Shown here: piece after piece, positions 30,554-39,679 of the stretch
Numbering within the stretch: position 1 is the stretch's first letter
Layout of the letters: each line of letters begins with the position of its first letter
Assembly: GCA_045541875.1 (NCBI GenBank)
Contig: JAZQJX010000014.1
Coordinates: 1-43,412 of the forward strand
Origin: RGIG1828 sp045541875
Lineage (GTDB): Bacteria > Bacillota > Clostridia > UMGS1810
DNA: 43,412 nt
Direction: 5' to 3'
The notes under the pieces: generated by a model
Told to the model about the DNA's origin: nothing
The model's input: the letters and a program-made list of their open reading frames with translations, nothing else
Databases searched by the model: none
Translations under genes and position numbers: made by a program

Positions 30554-32542
30554 ATGAAACTATTTAAAGCATTTCTGAGAACTGTTTTTTCAAATGTTGT
30601 GTATTATTTGTGGATAATTTTGGCTTTTTCATTTGTCACACTTCTTTTTGATATAAAAACAGCAGTAATTGAATTTGTTGTTTTCATCGCACTGTCACTG
30701 GCATATGTGTGGGCAAAATACAAAAGGAAAAACAAACTTCTCAGATATATCAAAAAAATGAATATAGATCTGACCAGCACAGAATTCAGATCATTATTTG
30801 ATTATATGGTGCCCGTATCGATAATCAGACGTGATGGCTATATAGAATGGACAAATCATGCTTTTTCCAAAATGTGTAATGTTAATGTCACTTATAACCT
30901 CCCCTTGTCTGAATATGTAGAAAATTTTGATATTAATGACTATATTACCGAAAAGGGAGAAGAAAATAGAATACTCTACAAAATAAACTATAACAACCGT
31001 TCATACCGAGTGTATGGTGATTTCATTTTCCCTAACAAAAACAGGCAGGATGATTACTACATTGTGTTATATTGGTATGACTATACCAAATATAATCATT
31101 TAAAAACAAAGTATTATCAGGATGCATTTGTCAGTTGTATTATTGTTATTGACAACTATGATGATGTTATGCAAAGTACTGCAAACGCAGACAAACCTCA
31201 GTTGACTGCTTTTATGGAAGAGACTCTTGATTCCGTTGCTCAGGATGCGGGTGGAATTTTGAAAAAATACGAAAAAGACCGTTTCTTTTTATATATTCAG
31301 AAAGAATATCTCGATATTCTCATAAAAGACGCGTTTTCTTTTGTTGAATCCTTCAAGAATATTCTTGCAGGAAACAAAGTTGCTCCAACATTAAGCGTAG
31401 GCATAGGAACAGATGGTGAATCGCTTATTCAAAACGATACGTTTGCATATTCTGCTCTCGATATGGCACTTGGACGAGGCGGAGATCAGGTGGTAATAAA
31501 AGACAAAGAACAATACCACTTCTACGGTGGGAAAACAAAAGAGGTTGAAAAACGAACAAGAGTAAAGGCAAGAGTTGTTTCTCAGGCCATGAGAGAAGTG
31601 GTACTTTCGTCAGATGATATTATGATTATGGGACATAAATACGCTGATGTTGATGTTCTTGGTTCGGCAATTGGTTTATATGCTATCATAAGATCACTTG
31701 GCAAAAAGGCAAAGATTCTTCTTGACACATATAATCAGACTGTTGAAAGATTTTTAAATAAATATGGTCATGAGTATGAGAATGTGTTCATAACCAAACC
31801 ATATGCAAACGAATATATCACTCCTGAAACATTATTATTTGTTGTTGATACACAAAAATATTCAATGGTCGAAGAACCTGCCCTTTTGGATGTCAGCAAA
31901 AAAATTATTGTAATTGACCACCACAGAAAAAGCACGGATTTTATACAGAATACTCTTATCACATATCACGAACCGTATGCTTCATCAGCAAGTGAACTTA
32001 TTACTGAAATGCTTCAGTACATCGATGATATAAAACTTGAAAAATCAGATGCCGAAGCGATGTATGCGGGAATTTTCATGGACACAAAGAATTTTACATT
32101 CAAAACCGGTGTGAGAACTTTTGACGCAGCCTCATATCTGAAACGAAGAGGCGTAGATACCATAGAAGTAAAAAAACTATTCCAGATTGATCTGAATACT
32201 TTTGTAAAAAAATGGTCCATTATTGAAAATGCTACACCATACAAAAACAAAGTTGCAATTGCAACCTGTTCCAAAAATGATCCCGATATGCAAACAATTG
32301 TTGCACAGGCTGCAGATGAACTATTGAATATCACAGATATTTCATCGTCATTTGTAGTATGTGATATGGGTGATACAATTATTATTAGTGCAAGGTCGTT
32401 TGGTGATATCAATGTTCAGTTAATAACTGAAAAATTAGGTGGCGGTGGTCATATGACTATTGCCGGAGCACAACTTGAAAACACAACAATGGAAGAGGTT
32501 GTTGATAACCTGAAAAAAGCAATAGATGAATATTTAGATTAA
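30554..32542 (+). CDS. gdpP: Cyclic-di-AMP phosphodiesterase GdpP (DHH/DHHA1)
   Basis: Membrane enzyme hydrolysing the second messenger c-di-AMP, which affects potassium and wall homeostasis. It has 662 aa: two transmembrane helices (about 12-55), a PAS-like domain (80-185), a degenerate GGDEF domain (about 188-315) with GRGGD in place of GGDEF, then DHH and DHHA1. Catalytic residues visible are H361, D365, D367, D432 and DHH 455-457; LGGGGHMTIAGAQ closes DHHA1. ATG 30554 follows AGGTGG; an upstream frame to 30509 lacks support. It is followed by rplI and dnaB as in Bacillus. Confidence 0.93.
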   Translation: MKLFKAFLRTVFSNVVYYLWIILAFSFVTLLFDIKTAVIEFVVFIALSLAYVWAKYKRKNKLLRYIKKMNIDLTSTEFRSLFDYMVPVSIIRRDGYIEWTNHAFSKMCNVNVTYNLPLSEYVENFDINDYITEKGEENRILYKINYNNRSYRVYGDFIFPNKNRQDDYYIVLYWYDYTKYNHLKTKYYQDAFVSCIIVIDNYDDVMQSTANADKPQLTAFMEETLDSVAQDAGGILKKYEKDRFFLYIQKEYLDILIKDAFSFVESFKNILAGNKVAPTLSVGIGTDGESLIQNDTFAYSALDMALGRGGDQVVIKDKEQYHFYGGKTKEVEKRTRVKARVVSQAMREVVLSSDDIMIMGHKYADVDVLGSAIGLYAIIRSLGKKAKILLDTYNQTVERFLNKYGHEYENVFITKPYANEYITPETLLFVVDTQKYSMVEEPALLDVSKKIIVIDHHRKSTDFIQNTLITYHEPYASSASELITEMLQYIDDIKLEKSDAEAMYAGIFMDTKNFTFKTGVRTFDAASYLKRRGVDTIEVKKLFQIDLNTFVKKWSIIENATPYKNKVAIATCSKNDPDMQTIVAQAADELLNITDISSSFVVCDMGDTIIISARSFGDINVQLITEKLGGGGHMTIAGAQLENTTMEEVVDNLKKAIDEYLD

Positions 32543-32564
32543 ACATCGAAAGGAAGATATATCA

Positions 32565-33011
32565 ATGAAAGTTATTTTTATTAAAGATTTAAAAGGACAA
32601 GGAAAAGCAGGCGACGAAAAAAACATAAGCGACGGATATGCAAAGAATTTCCTTATACCCAAAGGTTATGCAATTGAAGCAACAAATGCAAATTTGAACG
32701 ACCTCAAAGGAAAGAAAGATTCAGAAAACTTTAAGAAACAACAAGAGGTTGAAAAAGCAGAAACAATTAAAGCAGATCTTGAAAAGATCACTGTTAAACT
32801 GACAGCAAAATGCGGTGATAACGGAAAATTATTTGGTTCAATAACAAGTAAAGAACTTTCCGAAAGTCTTAACAAACAGTTTAATATTTCGATTGATAAG
32901 AAAAAAATTGTTCTCCCCGACGGAATTAAAACACCGGGAATTCATAAAGTCGAAGTAAAACTTCACCCCGGAATAGTTGGCACATTGAATGTGAATGTAC
33001 AACCGGAATAA
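32565..33011 (+). CDS. rplI: 50S ribosomal protein L9
   Basis: L9 of the usual length (148 aa). The N-terminal RNA-binding domain has VIFIKDLKGQGKAGDEKNISDGYAKNFLIPKGYA. A long charged connecting helix and the C-terminal domain with GDNGKLFGSITSKELSE follow. AAAGGAAG lies upstream of the ATG. It lies between gdpP and dnaB, a conserved gene trio in Firmicutes. Confidence 0.98.
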   Translation: MKVIFIKDLKGQGKAGDEKNISDGYAKNFLIPKGYAIEATNANLNDLKGKKDSENFKKQQEVEKAETIKADLEKITVKLTAKCGDNGKLFGSITSKELSESLNKQFNISIDKKKIVLPDGIKTPGIHKVEVKLHPGIVGTLNVNVQPE

Positions 33012-33025
33012 AGGAGTTGTTAATA

Positions 33026-34348
33026 ATGGCCTCTGATATTATCAGAAATATGCCTTGCAACGTTGAAGCTGAACAGTATGTTCTTGGTGCAATAATATTT
33101 GATAACGATTGTATTCCGGATGTTATGAGCACCTTAAAAGCAGATGAATTCTACCTTGAACAACACCGCGTTATTTACAATGCGATGATTTCAGTACAAA
33201 ACAAAGCAGAACCAATTGACTTTGTTACATTAAAAAGTCAACTTGGAATCAACTTTGATGCTATAGGCGGAATTGAATATCTAACAAAAATTCGTCTCAT
33301 GGTTTCAACCACGTCAAATTTAAAATATCACATTAAAATAATAAAAGATAAGGCAATTCTCAGAAAACTTATTGCAGCAGGTAATGATATTGCCTCTATT
33401 TGTTATGACCAAAAAGACGATCTTACCGTTATACTTAGCGAATCAGAGAAAAAACTGTATGATATTTTACAAAACAAAAACACAACTGAGTTAACTCATA
33501 TAAAAGAAGTTCTTGCAGACAACCTGGCAAAACTCGAGGAAATGGTTAACAAAAAAGAAAAAATAACCGGTGTTCCCACGGGTTTTAAAATTCTTGATAT
33601 AAAAACAACAGGACTGCAACCATCAGATCTCGTTCTTGTTGCGGCAAGACCTGCCATGGGTAAAACAAGTTTTGCACTTAATATTGCAACAAACGCTGCA
33701 CTTTATGCAAATGTACCTGTTGCAATATTCAGTTTGGAGATGAGCAAAGAACAATTGACAAACAGAATCCTTTGTTCAGAAGCCCTGATTTCCAATGAAA
33801 AGATGAGAATAGCAGATGTGGGTCCTGAAGAAATTGCAAAACTTGCATCTACAATAAACACATTATCAAGAGCCCCCATATATATTGATGATACTGCAGG
33901 TATTACAGTAACTGAAATTAAATCTAAGTGTCGCAGACTCAAACTCAAAGGTGAACTTGGACTTGTTGTGATTGACTATCTGCAGTTAATTCAGGGTAGT
34001 TCAAGAGAAAGTCGCCAGAATGAAGTTGCGGAAAACAGCCGTCTTTTAAAGATAATGGCAAAAGAACTTAATGTTCCTGTAATATGCCTTTCACAGCTTA
34101 GCCGTGCTCCCGAACAAAGAACTGACCACCGCCCAATTCTTAGTGACCTCAGAGATTCAGGATCAATTGAACAAGATGCTGATATGGTAATGTTTTTGTA
34201 CAGAGATGATTATTATAATCAGGAAAGTGAAAAGAAAAATATTTCCGAATGCATTATTGCAAAATTCCGTAACGGTAGTGTAGGAACCGTAGAACTTGGA
34301 TGGCGTGGAGAGTTTACGAGATTTACCAATCTTGAGCAAAGCCGTTAA
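33026..34348 (+). CDS. dnaB: Replicative DNA helicase DnaB
   Basis: Hexameric helicase at the replication fork (DnaC in Bacillus), 440 aa. The N-terminal domain (PCNVEAEQYVLG onward) binds primase. The RecA-like C-terminal domain has Walker A in ARPAMGKTSFALN and Walker B in LVVIDYLQLIQ, with RQNEVAENSRLLK and RDSGSIEQDADMVMFLYR after it. ATG 33026 follows GGAG at 8 nt. No intein is present. Confidence 0.97.
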   Translation: MASDIIRNMPCNVEAEQYVLGAIIFDNDCIPDVMSTLKADEFYLEQHRVIYNAMISVQNKAEPIDFVTLKSQLGINFDAIGGIEYLTKIRLMVSTTSNLKYHIKIIKDKAILRKLIAAGNDIASICYDQKDDLTVILSESEKKLYDILQNKNTTELTHIKEVLADNLAKLEEMVNKKEKITGVPTGFKILDIKTTGLQPSDLVLVAARPAMGKTSFALNIATNAALYANVPVAIFSLEMSKEQLTNRILCSEALISNEKMRIADVGPEEIAKLASTINTLSRAPIYIDDTAGITVTEIKSKCRRLKLKGELGLVVIDYLQLIQGSSRESRQNEVAENSRLLKIMAKELNVPVICLSQLSRAPEQRTDHRPILSDLRDSGSIEQDADMVMFLYRDDYYNQESEKKNISECIIAKFRNGSVGTVELGWRGEFTRFTNLEQSR

Positions 34349-34384
34349 TTATTTCATAATACATATGTCTGGAGAGAATTTATA

Positions 34385-35743
34385 TTGAACTCAATTTCAG
34401 AATCAGTATACAATCAGATCAAAGATAACAATATGATTTCTGCAAACGATAAGGTGCTTGTGGCATTGTCAGGCGGTGCAGATTCTGTTTTTATGATTGT
34501 ATTACTTAAACAGATTTCCCAAAAGTTGCATTTTGATTTGTTTGCAGCCCATGTCAATCACTCCATAAGAGGGAAAGAGGCTTTGCACGATCAAAATTTT
34601 TGTAAAACCCTTTGCAAAAGTCTGAATGTTCCTCTTCACACTATAACTTTGAATATACCATCAATTGCCAAAGAAAATGGCATGTCAGAAGAAACTGCAG
34701 GCAGAGAAGAAAGATATAAGTACTTTAACACCCTATGCGAACAATATGGATATAATAAAATTGCAGTTGCTCACAATATGAATGATAGTGTAGAAACACT
34801 CCTGATAAATCTGATAAGAGGTTGTTCCTTAAATGGATTAGGCGGTATAAAGCCCGTAAACGGGAAAATAATAAGACCGATTATCGGAGTAGAACGCGAC
34901 GAAATCGAAGAGTATCTCAGTAAAAACGGAATTAAGTTTTGCGTCGATTCTACCAATGCAGAAAACATTTATACACGAAACAAAATAAGAAATAAGATAA
35001 TTACAGACATAAAAGAAATCAATCCGTCGTTCATAAAAACAGTGAGCACAAATCTGAAAACTCTTCGTGACGATGATGATTATCTGAACGATATATGCAT
35101 AAAATCAAACGCCATATCTGTATCTGACAATTCGGTATCAGTAGATATTAGTACGTTGGAAAAACAACATGTTTCAATAAAAAAACGTATATTATACAAA
35201 GCATTTTCTCTTGCTAAAGGTGATGCAAAGAATATTGAGCAAAAACACATTGATATTTTACTGGGAAAACATATTTCCGGCAAAGTTTTTCATATGCCGT
35301 GCAACATTATAGTAAAAAGAGAATTTGATAAACTTGTGTTCTGTACTGAAAAAAATGAAAACAGTGAATTTTTAGAAGTAATATCTCCGGATTGTGTTTT
35401 CAACCAAGATGATACTTTAAAATACGAATTTAAAATTATCTCTTCTTTGGAAAAATATGAAAAAAATACTTTATATATAGATTACGATAAATTAAATAAT
35501 AAAAATATCTACGTACGCTCAAAAAAAGATGGTGATCGCTTTACACCTCTTGGTATGACAGGAACAAAAAGACTCAAACAATATTTTACAGAAAGAAGAA
35601 TCCCGTCTGATAAACGAGCAAAAGTGCCGATATTATGTGCGGATGATGACATAGTTGCTGTTATCCCCTACCAAATATCGGAATTTTACAAAGTTACAAA
35701 TAATACAAAACGTATACTGAGAATACAAATGATAAAGGAGTAA
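34385..35743 (+). CDS. tilS: tRNA(Ile)-lysidine synthase
   Basis: Essential enzyme that converts C34 of tRNA-Ile(CAU) to lysidine. It has 452 aa. The PP-loop SGGADS is at residues 29-34, followed by VNHSIRGKEALHD and TAGREERYKYF. The C-terminal TilS domain includes VRSKKDGDRFTPLGMTGTKRLKQYF. The start is TTG 34385, with GGAGAG 9 nt upstream. It begins the tilS-hpt-ftsH order conserved across Firmicutes. Confidence 0.95.
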   Translation: MNSISESVYNQIKDNNMISANDKVLVALSGGADSVFMIVLLKQISQKLHFDLFAAHVNHSIRGKEALHDQNFCKTLCKSLNVPLHTITLNIPSIAKENGMSEETAGREERYKYFNTLCEQYGYNKIAVAHNMNDSVETLLINLIRGCSLNGLGGIKPVNGKIIRPIIGVERDEIEEYLSKNGIKFCVDSTNAENIYTRNKIRNKIITDIKEINPSFIKTVSTNLKTLRDDDDYLNDICIKSNAISVSDNSVSVDISTLEKQHVSIKKRILYKAFSLAKGDAKNIEQKHIDILLGKHISGKVFHMPCNIIVKREFDKLVFCTEKNENSEFLEVISPDCVFNQDDTLKYEFKIISSLEKYEKNTLYIDYDKLNNKNIYVRSKKDGDRFTPLGMTGTKRLKQYFTERRIPSDKRAKVPILCADDDIVAVIPYQISEFYKVTNNTKRILRIQMIKE

Positions 35744-35750
35744 ATATACT

Positions 35751-36293
35751 ATGGGAAGAGATGTTTGCGAAAAAATTCTTATTTCAGAAAAAGAAATAAA
35801 TGAAAAAGTAAAACAACTTGGATTGCAGATAAGTAAAGATTATTCCGGCAAAGAGATAATTTTTGTATCTGTGTTAAATGGTTCTTTTATGTTTTCATCT
35901 GATCTTTTGAAATGTGTTGATTTAGACTGTTCAATAGACTTTATTCAGGTTTCAACGTATGGAAATGGTACGTCAAGTACAGGGGATTTTGTTTTGAAAA
36001 AAGATTTATCGTTTGACATTACCGATAAGCATATTATCGTTCTTGAAGATATTATAGACAGTGGGTATACAATTAAACGATTAAAAGAGTTCCTTAGCGA
36101 AAAAAATCCCGCATCATTAAAAATAGCGACATTTATTGATAAACCTGCAAGACGTCAGGTTGATGTTAAGGCAGATTATGTTGGATTTGTACTTGAAGAG
36201 GATTATTTTATAGTCGGTTATGGTCTTGATTTCTCACAAAAGTACAGGAATCTCCCCTACGTGGGCGTTCTGAAAGAACACATATATTCATAA
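35751..36293 (+). CDS. hpt: Hypoxanthine phosphoribosyltransferase
   Basis: Purine salvage enzyme making IMP and GMP, 180 aa. The PRPP loop is VLEDIIDSGYTI. VSVLNGSFMFSSDLL and DYVGFVLEEDYFIVGYGLD also match the family. AAAGGAG precedes the ATG. It lies between tilS and ftsH in the conserved order and overlaps neither. Confidence 0.96.
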   Translation: MGRDVCEKILISEKEINEKVKQLGLQISKDYSGKEIIFVSVLNGSFMFSSDLLKCVDLDCSIDFIQVSTYGNGTSSTGDFVLKKDLSFDITDKHIIVLEDIIDSGYTIKRLKEFLSEKNPASLKIATFIDKPARRQVDVKADYVGFVLEEDYFIVGYGLDFSQKYRNLPYVGVLKEHIYS

Positions 36294-36317
36294 TAATAAC
36301 CTAAGGAGGCAGAAAAG

Positions 36318-38192
36318 TTGACTAAATTCATAAAAAATTTTGGTTTCTGGATAATATTGATTTTTGCAATATTTACTGCGTACACTCTGATGAATACAAC
36401 AGTTCACAATTCAGAAATCATTTTTTCCGAACTTGTTCGTGAAATCAAAGATGAAAACGTTAAAACGTTAACATATAAAGAAAATATCATTACTATTGAA
36501 ACAAAAAGCAAAGATAGCAAGTCTCCCGTAATAAAAACTTGCTATGTTCCTTCTGTTGATATGTTATACAAACATGTTCAGGAAGATATTGACGCTCAGG
36601 TAGACAACGGAACATTATCCATAATAACCCAAGAACCCGAAACGTTCCCATGGTGGCTTTCCATGCTTCCATCAATAATTATATTTGTACTTATGCTCTT
36701 TTTCGTGATAATGATGTTCAGACAGTCAGGTGCAGGCGGAAAAGGTACAATGAATTTCGGGAAAAGCAGAGCAAGAATGCACATTCCCGACAAGGAAGCA
36801 GTTACATTTAAAGATGTAGCAGGAGCTGATGCTGAAAAAGAAGAACTTGAAGAAATTGTGGAGTTTTTAAAATCTCCACAAAAATTCCAGGCGCTTGGTG
36901 CAAAAATCCCAAAAGGTGTGCTTTTGGTAGGACCTCCGGGAACAGGTAAGACGTTGTTGGCAAGGGCTGTTGCAGGTGAAGCAAAAGTTCCATTCTTTTC
37001 CATAAGCGGTTCAGATTTTGTTGAGATGTTTGTAGGTGTTGGTGCATCAAGAGTAAGAGATTTATTTGAACAGGCAAAAAAGAATTCTCCAAGTATTGTA
37101 TTTATTGACGAAAGTGACGCTGTTGGCAGACAAAGAGGTGCAGGTCCTGGCGGAGGTCATGATGAACGAGAACAAACTCTTAATCAGTTGCTTGTAGAAA
37201 TGGACGGATTTGCTGCAAATCAGGGCGTAATTGTAATTGCGGCAACAAACAGACCTGACATTCTCGATAACGCTCTTTTAAGACCCGGAAGATTTGACAG
37301 ACAGGTTGTTGTTGATGTCCCTGACCTTCTCGGCAGAGAAGCAATTTTAAAAGTGCATGCAAGGAATAAAAAACTTGATCCAACTGTTGACCTCAAAACT
37401 ATAGCAAAAGGTACTGCAGGATTTACAGGAGCGGATCTGGCAAATCTTCTTAACGAAGCAGCAATTCTTGCAGCAAGATATAATTTGAGAACAATTGGCA
37501 TGGAAGAGATTGAAGATGCAATGATTAAAGTTGTTGTCGGCACAGAAAAGAAAACCCGTGCAATGAGCGAAAAGGAGAAAAAACTTACTGCTTTCCACGA
37601 AGCAGGTCATGCAGTGATATCAAAACTTCTCCCCTCGCAAGACCCTGTTCATCAGATTTCTATTATACCGCGAGGCAGAGCCGGCGGATATACCCTCAAC
37701 CTTCCATCAGAAGACAAGTCATATACAACAAAGGGTGAAATTCTCGACAAAATCGTTGTTCTTCTTGGTGGCAGAGCCGCTGAAAAACTTACCCTTGATG
37801 ATATCAGTACGGGTGCATCCAATGATATCGAAAGAGCAACATCTGCCGCAAGACAAATGGTATCAAAATTTGGTATGAGCGACAATCTTGGACCTATATG
37901 TTACAGCAATGATCACGATGAAGTGTTTATTGGCAGAGATTTTGTACAGTCAAAAAGTATCAGCGAGGATGTTGCATCAAAAATTGATAATGAAGTTGCA
38001 CTCATAATAGACCGTCAGTACAAAAAATGTATTAATCTACTTGAAGAAAATATGGATAAATTGACCGCTGTTGCAAATGCATTAATAGAAAGAGAAAAAC
38101 TTTCTGCAGATGAATTTGAAATCATATTTAACGGTGGCAAACTCGATAGTCTTCCTGATTTAATACCAGATAATGAGGAAACAGAAATTTGA
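36318..38192 (+). CDS. ftsH: ATP-dependent zinc metalloprotease FtsH
   Basis: Membrane AAA+ protease for quality control, 624 aa. Transmembrane helices lie at about 9-25 and 113-134 around an extracytoplasmic domain. Walker A GPPGTGKT is at 205-212 and RPGRFDR is in the second region of homology. The zinc motif HEAGH is at 427-431. Walker B reads FIDESD (263-268), where FIDEID is usual. The start is TTG 36318 after AAGGAGG. It ends the gdpP-to-ftsH run at a strong terminator. Confidence 0.97.
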   Translation: MTKFIKNFGFWIILIFAIFTAYTLMNTTVHNSEIIFSELVREIKDENVKTLTYKENIITIETKSKDSKSPVIKTCYVPSVDMLYKHVQEDIDAQVDNGTLSIITQEPETFPWWLSMLPSIIIFVLMLFFVIMMFRQSGAGGKGTMNFGKSRARMHIPDKEAVTFKDVAGADAEKEELEEIVEFLKSPQKFQALGAKIPKGVLLVGPPGTGKTLLARAVAGEAKVPFFSISGSDFVEMFVGVGASRVRDLFEQAKKNSPSIVFIDESDAVGRQRGAGPGGGHDEREQTLNQLLVEMDGFAANQGVIVIAATNRPDILDNALLRPGRFDRQVVVDVPDLLGREAILKVHARNKKLDPTVDLKTIAKGTAGFTGADLANLLNEAAILAARYNLRTIGMEEIEDAMIKVVVGTEKKTRAMSEKEKKLTAFHEAGHAVISKLLPSQDPVHQISIIPRGRAGGYTLNLPSEDKSYTTKGEILDKIVVLLGGRAAEKLTLDDISTGASNDIERATSAARQMVSKFGMSDNLGPICYSNDHDEVFIGRDFVQSKSISEDVASKIDNEVALIIDRQYKKCINLLEENMDKLTAVANALIEREKLSADEFEIIFNGGKLDSLPDLIPDNEETEI

Positions 38193-38200
38193 ATTCATTA

Positions 38201-38240
38201 AATAAAAGCATCGGAATTTATAACTTCCGATGCTTTTATT
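38201..38240. terminator. Terminator after ftsH (bidirectional)
   Basis: Perfect 16-bp stem (38201-38216 with 38225-38240), loop 8 nt, ending in TTTTATT. On the minus strand it can also end the amidase/small-ORF transcript. Confidence 0.9.
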
Positions 38241-38270
38241 CTTACACTCTGATGTATTTTAATCATCAGA

Positions 38271-38414
38271 TTAATATGTCAATATATCCGAATCCGATTT
38301 ATCTTTGTCTATATATCTGTCAATAACGTCCACGGGAATATATCTGTTGTTAAATGGAGTTGTAACAGTCAACAAAGCAACAAGTTTTTTTGTCACCAAA
38401 TTGTATTGACGCAT
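38271..38414 (-). CDS. Putative small protein downstream of the amidase genes
   Basis: An open frame of 47 codons (50 if the ATG at 38423 is used), unrecognised. AAAGG (minus strand, 38424-38428) lies 9 nt before ATG 38414 but directly abuts ATG 38423, so the shorter form is preferred. The predicted protein is soluble, with a basic N-terminal third and an acidic C-terminal end (DRYIDKDKSDSD). It begins 66 nt after the amidase stop at 38481 in the same direction and ends before a bidirectional terminator, so it could be the last gene of that operon. Confidence 0.45.
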   Translation of the reverse strand: MRQYNLVTKKLVALLTVTTPFNNRYIPVDVIDRYIDKDKSDSDILTY

Positions 38415-38480
38415 AAAACTCATCCTTTAAATACTTTTTGATATACTGACAAACTTTATTATTGTACTAACAATACAATA

Positions 38481-38975
38481 TTATTCGTCTCTTCCGCCTA
38501 ATATATGAACGCACCTTAGTGAATCAAACCGATATGAAAAAAGATCCCTCTGATAAGCATCCTGAGAATGAGCACATATATAATACCGCCTGCCCCTGAA
38601 TCCTCTCATGATGGCAGTAAGAATTAGTGTATGATAAAAATTGTTGTTTCTATCGCCAAGTTGTATAACATCTCCCGGCAGAAGATTTTCAAGTTCTGTT
38701 TCAATTCCATAAGGCCCTGCGCCTTTGTTATTAACCAAAAAATCATAGAAAAAAGTTACACCTGTCCATGAGGGGGATTTGTTATTTGCGTTAATATAGT
38801 ACCATCCGTTTTCTGTGCTATAATTCATCACTCCTATGCCGGCATACACACATTGGGAAACAAAGTTTGTACAATCACCGCCAATAGAACTGTAATCATA
38901 AAATTCCGGATTTCTTCGGAGTGCCCAACGTCTTGCATAAGATACTGCTTTTTGCCTGTCATAATTTATATTCAT
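38481..38975 (-). CDS. Amidase-domain (Amidase_6, NlpC/P60-like cysteine) protein
   Basis: A 164-aa protein with the putative amidase fold of Amidase_6. AVSYARRWALRRNPEFYDY is followed by GGDCTNFVSQC, which carries the likely catalytic cysteine, and by FYHTLIL with the histidine. It has no signal peptide. Related Firmicute proteins act on peptidoglycan peptides or are spore-associated, but the substrate is inferred. It is 26 nt behind the Amidase_3 gene and probably co-transcribed; GGTGGTG precedes the ATG. Confidence 0.85.
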   Translation of the reverse strand: MNINYDRQKAVSYARRWALRRNPEFYDYSSIGGDCTNFVSQCVYAGIGVMNYSTENGWYYINANNKSPSWTGVTFFYDFLVNNKGAGPYGIETELENLLPGDVIQLGDRNNNFYHTLILTAIMRGFRGRRYYICAHSQDAYQRDLFSYRFDSLRCVHILGGRDE

Positions 38976-39001
38976 ATTAAATCACCACCGTAAATCAGAA
39001 A

Positions 39002-39571
39002 CTAACTGTTTATACCAAAATATCTTAATATACCCTGATACATCGAAAATGCAAATCCATATGGATCATCTCTCATTTTCATTGCATCTTCATAATTTGA
39101 TATAAACCCAAGTTCAACAAGCACCGCGGGCATTCTTGTTCTTCTGAGAACATATAACGACGGTCTTGCAAACACTCCCCTGTTGACAGTTCCCATACGT
39201 TCAGATATTGCGTTAACCATATGCTGTGCCAGATAATAACTCTGTGTATTTGTGCGATAAACATATGCCTCGGTGCCATTACCCTCAGGATTTACTGAAC
39301 CGTTTGTATGAATACTTATAAAATAATCCGCACCCCAACCATTTGCATCTCTGACCCTTGTTTGCAGACTTGTTGCGTTTGAATTGCCAAGAACTTCCTG
39401 AGGATTTTCTCTGGAAAGTCTTGCTTCAAAATTAGGATTTGCACTCAGTAAATCATATAGATAGCGACCAACGATGTATGTGATATCCTGTTCTTTTAAT
39501 CCGTTTCCTTCCGCTCCTGCGTTGGGACCATAGGGATTGTGTCCCTGATCTATATATATTTTTATAGCCAT
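39002..39571 (-). CDS. N-acetylmuramoyl-L-alanine amidase (Amidase_3, CwlC-like)
   Basis: Zinc amidase cleaving the lactyl amide bond of peptidoglycan. It has 189 aa consisting of the catalytic domain alone. YIDQGHNPYGPNAGAEGNG supplies the first histidine (H11) and a glutamate, ISIHTNG the second histidine, and AVLVELGFISN the catalytic glutamate. There is no signal peptide or wall-binding domain, as in CwlC-type mother-cell lysis amidases. GGAGATG precedes the ATG. It is divergent from the LysM-GH18 gene, with mirrored promoter elements between them. Confidence 0.9.
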   Translation of the reverse strand: MAIKIYIDQGHNPYGPNAGAEGNGLKEQDITYIVGRYLYDLLSANPNFEARLSRENPQEVLGNSNATSLQTRVRDANGWGADYFISIHTNGSVNPEGNGTEAYVYRTNTQSYYLAQHMVNAISERMGTVNRGVFARPSLYVLRRTRMPAVLVELGFISNYEDAMKMRDDPYGFAFSMYQGILRYFGINS

Positions 39572-39591
39572 AAAATCATCTCCATATCCAA

Positions 39592-39617
39592 TATAGATTC
39601 ATTAAATACAATATTCA
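39592..39617 (-). promoter_or_regulatory. Promoter-like element for the amidase genes (mirrored copy 1)
   Basis: On the minus strand TGAATA (39612-39617) is followed after 14 nt by CTATA (39592-39596). GAATATT matches the Bacillus sigma-E -35 consensus KMATATT. It is the mirror image of 39634-39659, and its last ten bases form a perfect inverted repeat with that copy. The -10 is not canonical and the implied leader is only about 14 nt. Confidence 0.45.
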
Positions 39618-39633
39618 TAAACTGTGTCTGACG

Positions 39634-39659
39634 TGAATAATTAATTAAGTGAATCTATA
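39634..39659 (+). promoter_or_regulatory. Promoter-like element for the LysM-GH18 gene (mirrored copy 2)
   Basis: TGAATA (39634-39639) and TGAATCTATA (39650-39659) have the same spacing as the minus-strand copy; 21 of 26 positions agree. Each copy ends 8-9 nt from the ribosome binding site of its gene. It may be read by a sporulation sigma factor, or be bound by a shared regulator. Confidence 0.45.
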
Positions 39660-39679
39660 AATTGTCTGGAGGAGTTTTA

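Noticed and set aside
36596..37003. Minus-strand open frame of about 135 codons
   Set aside because: Antisense to the conserved FtsH AAA domain, and the amino acid composition is unlike a real protein.
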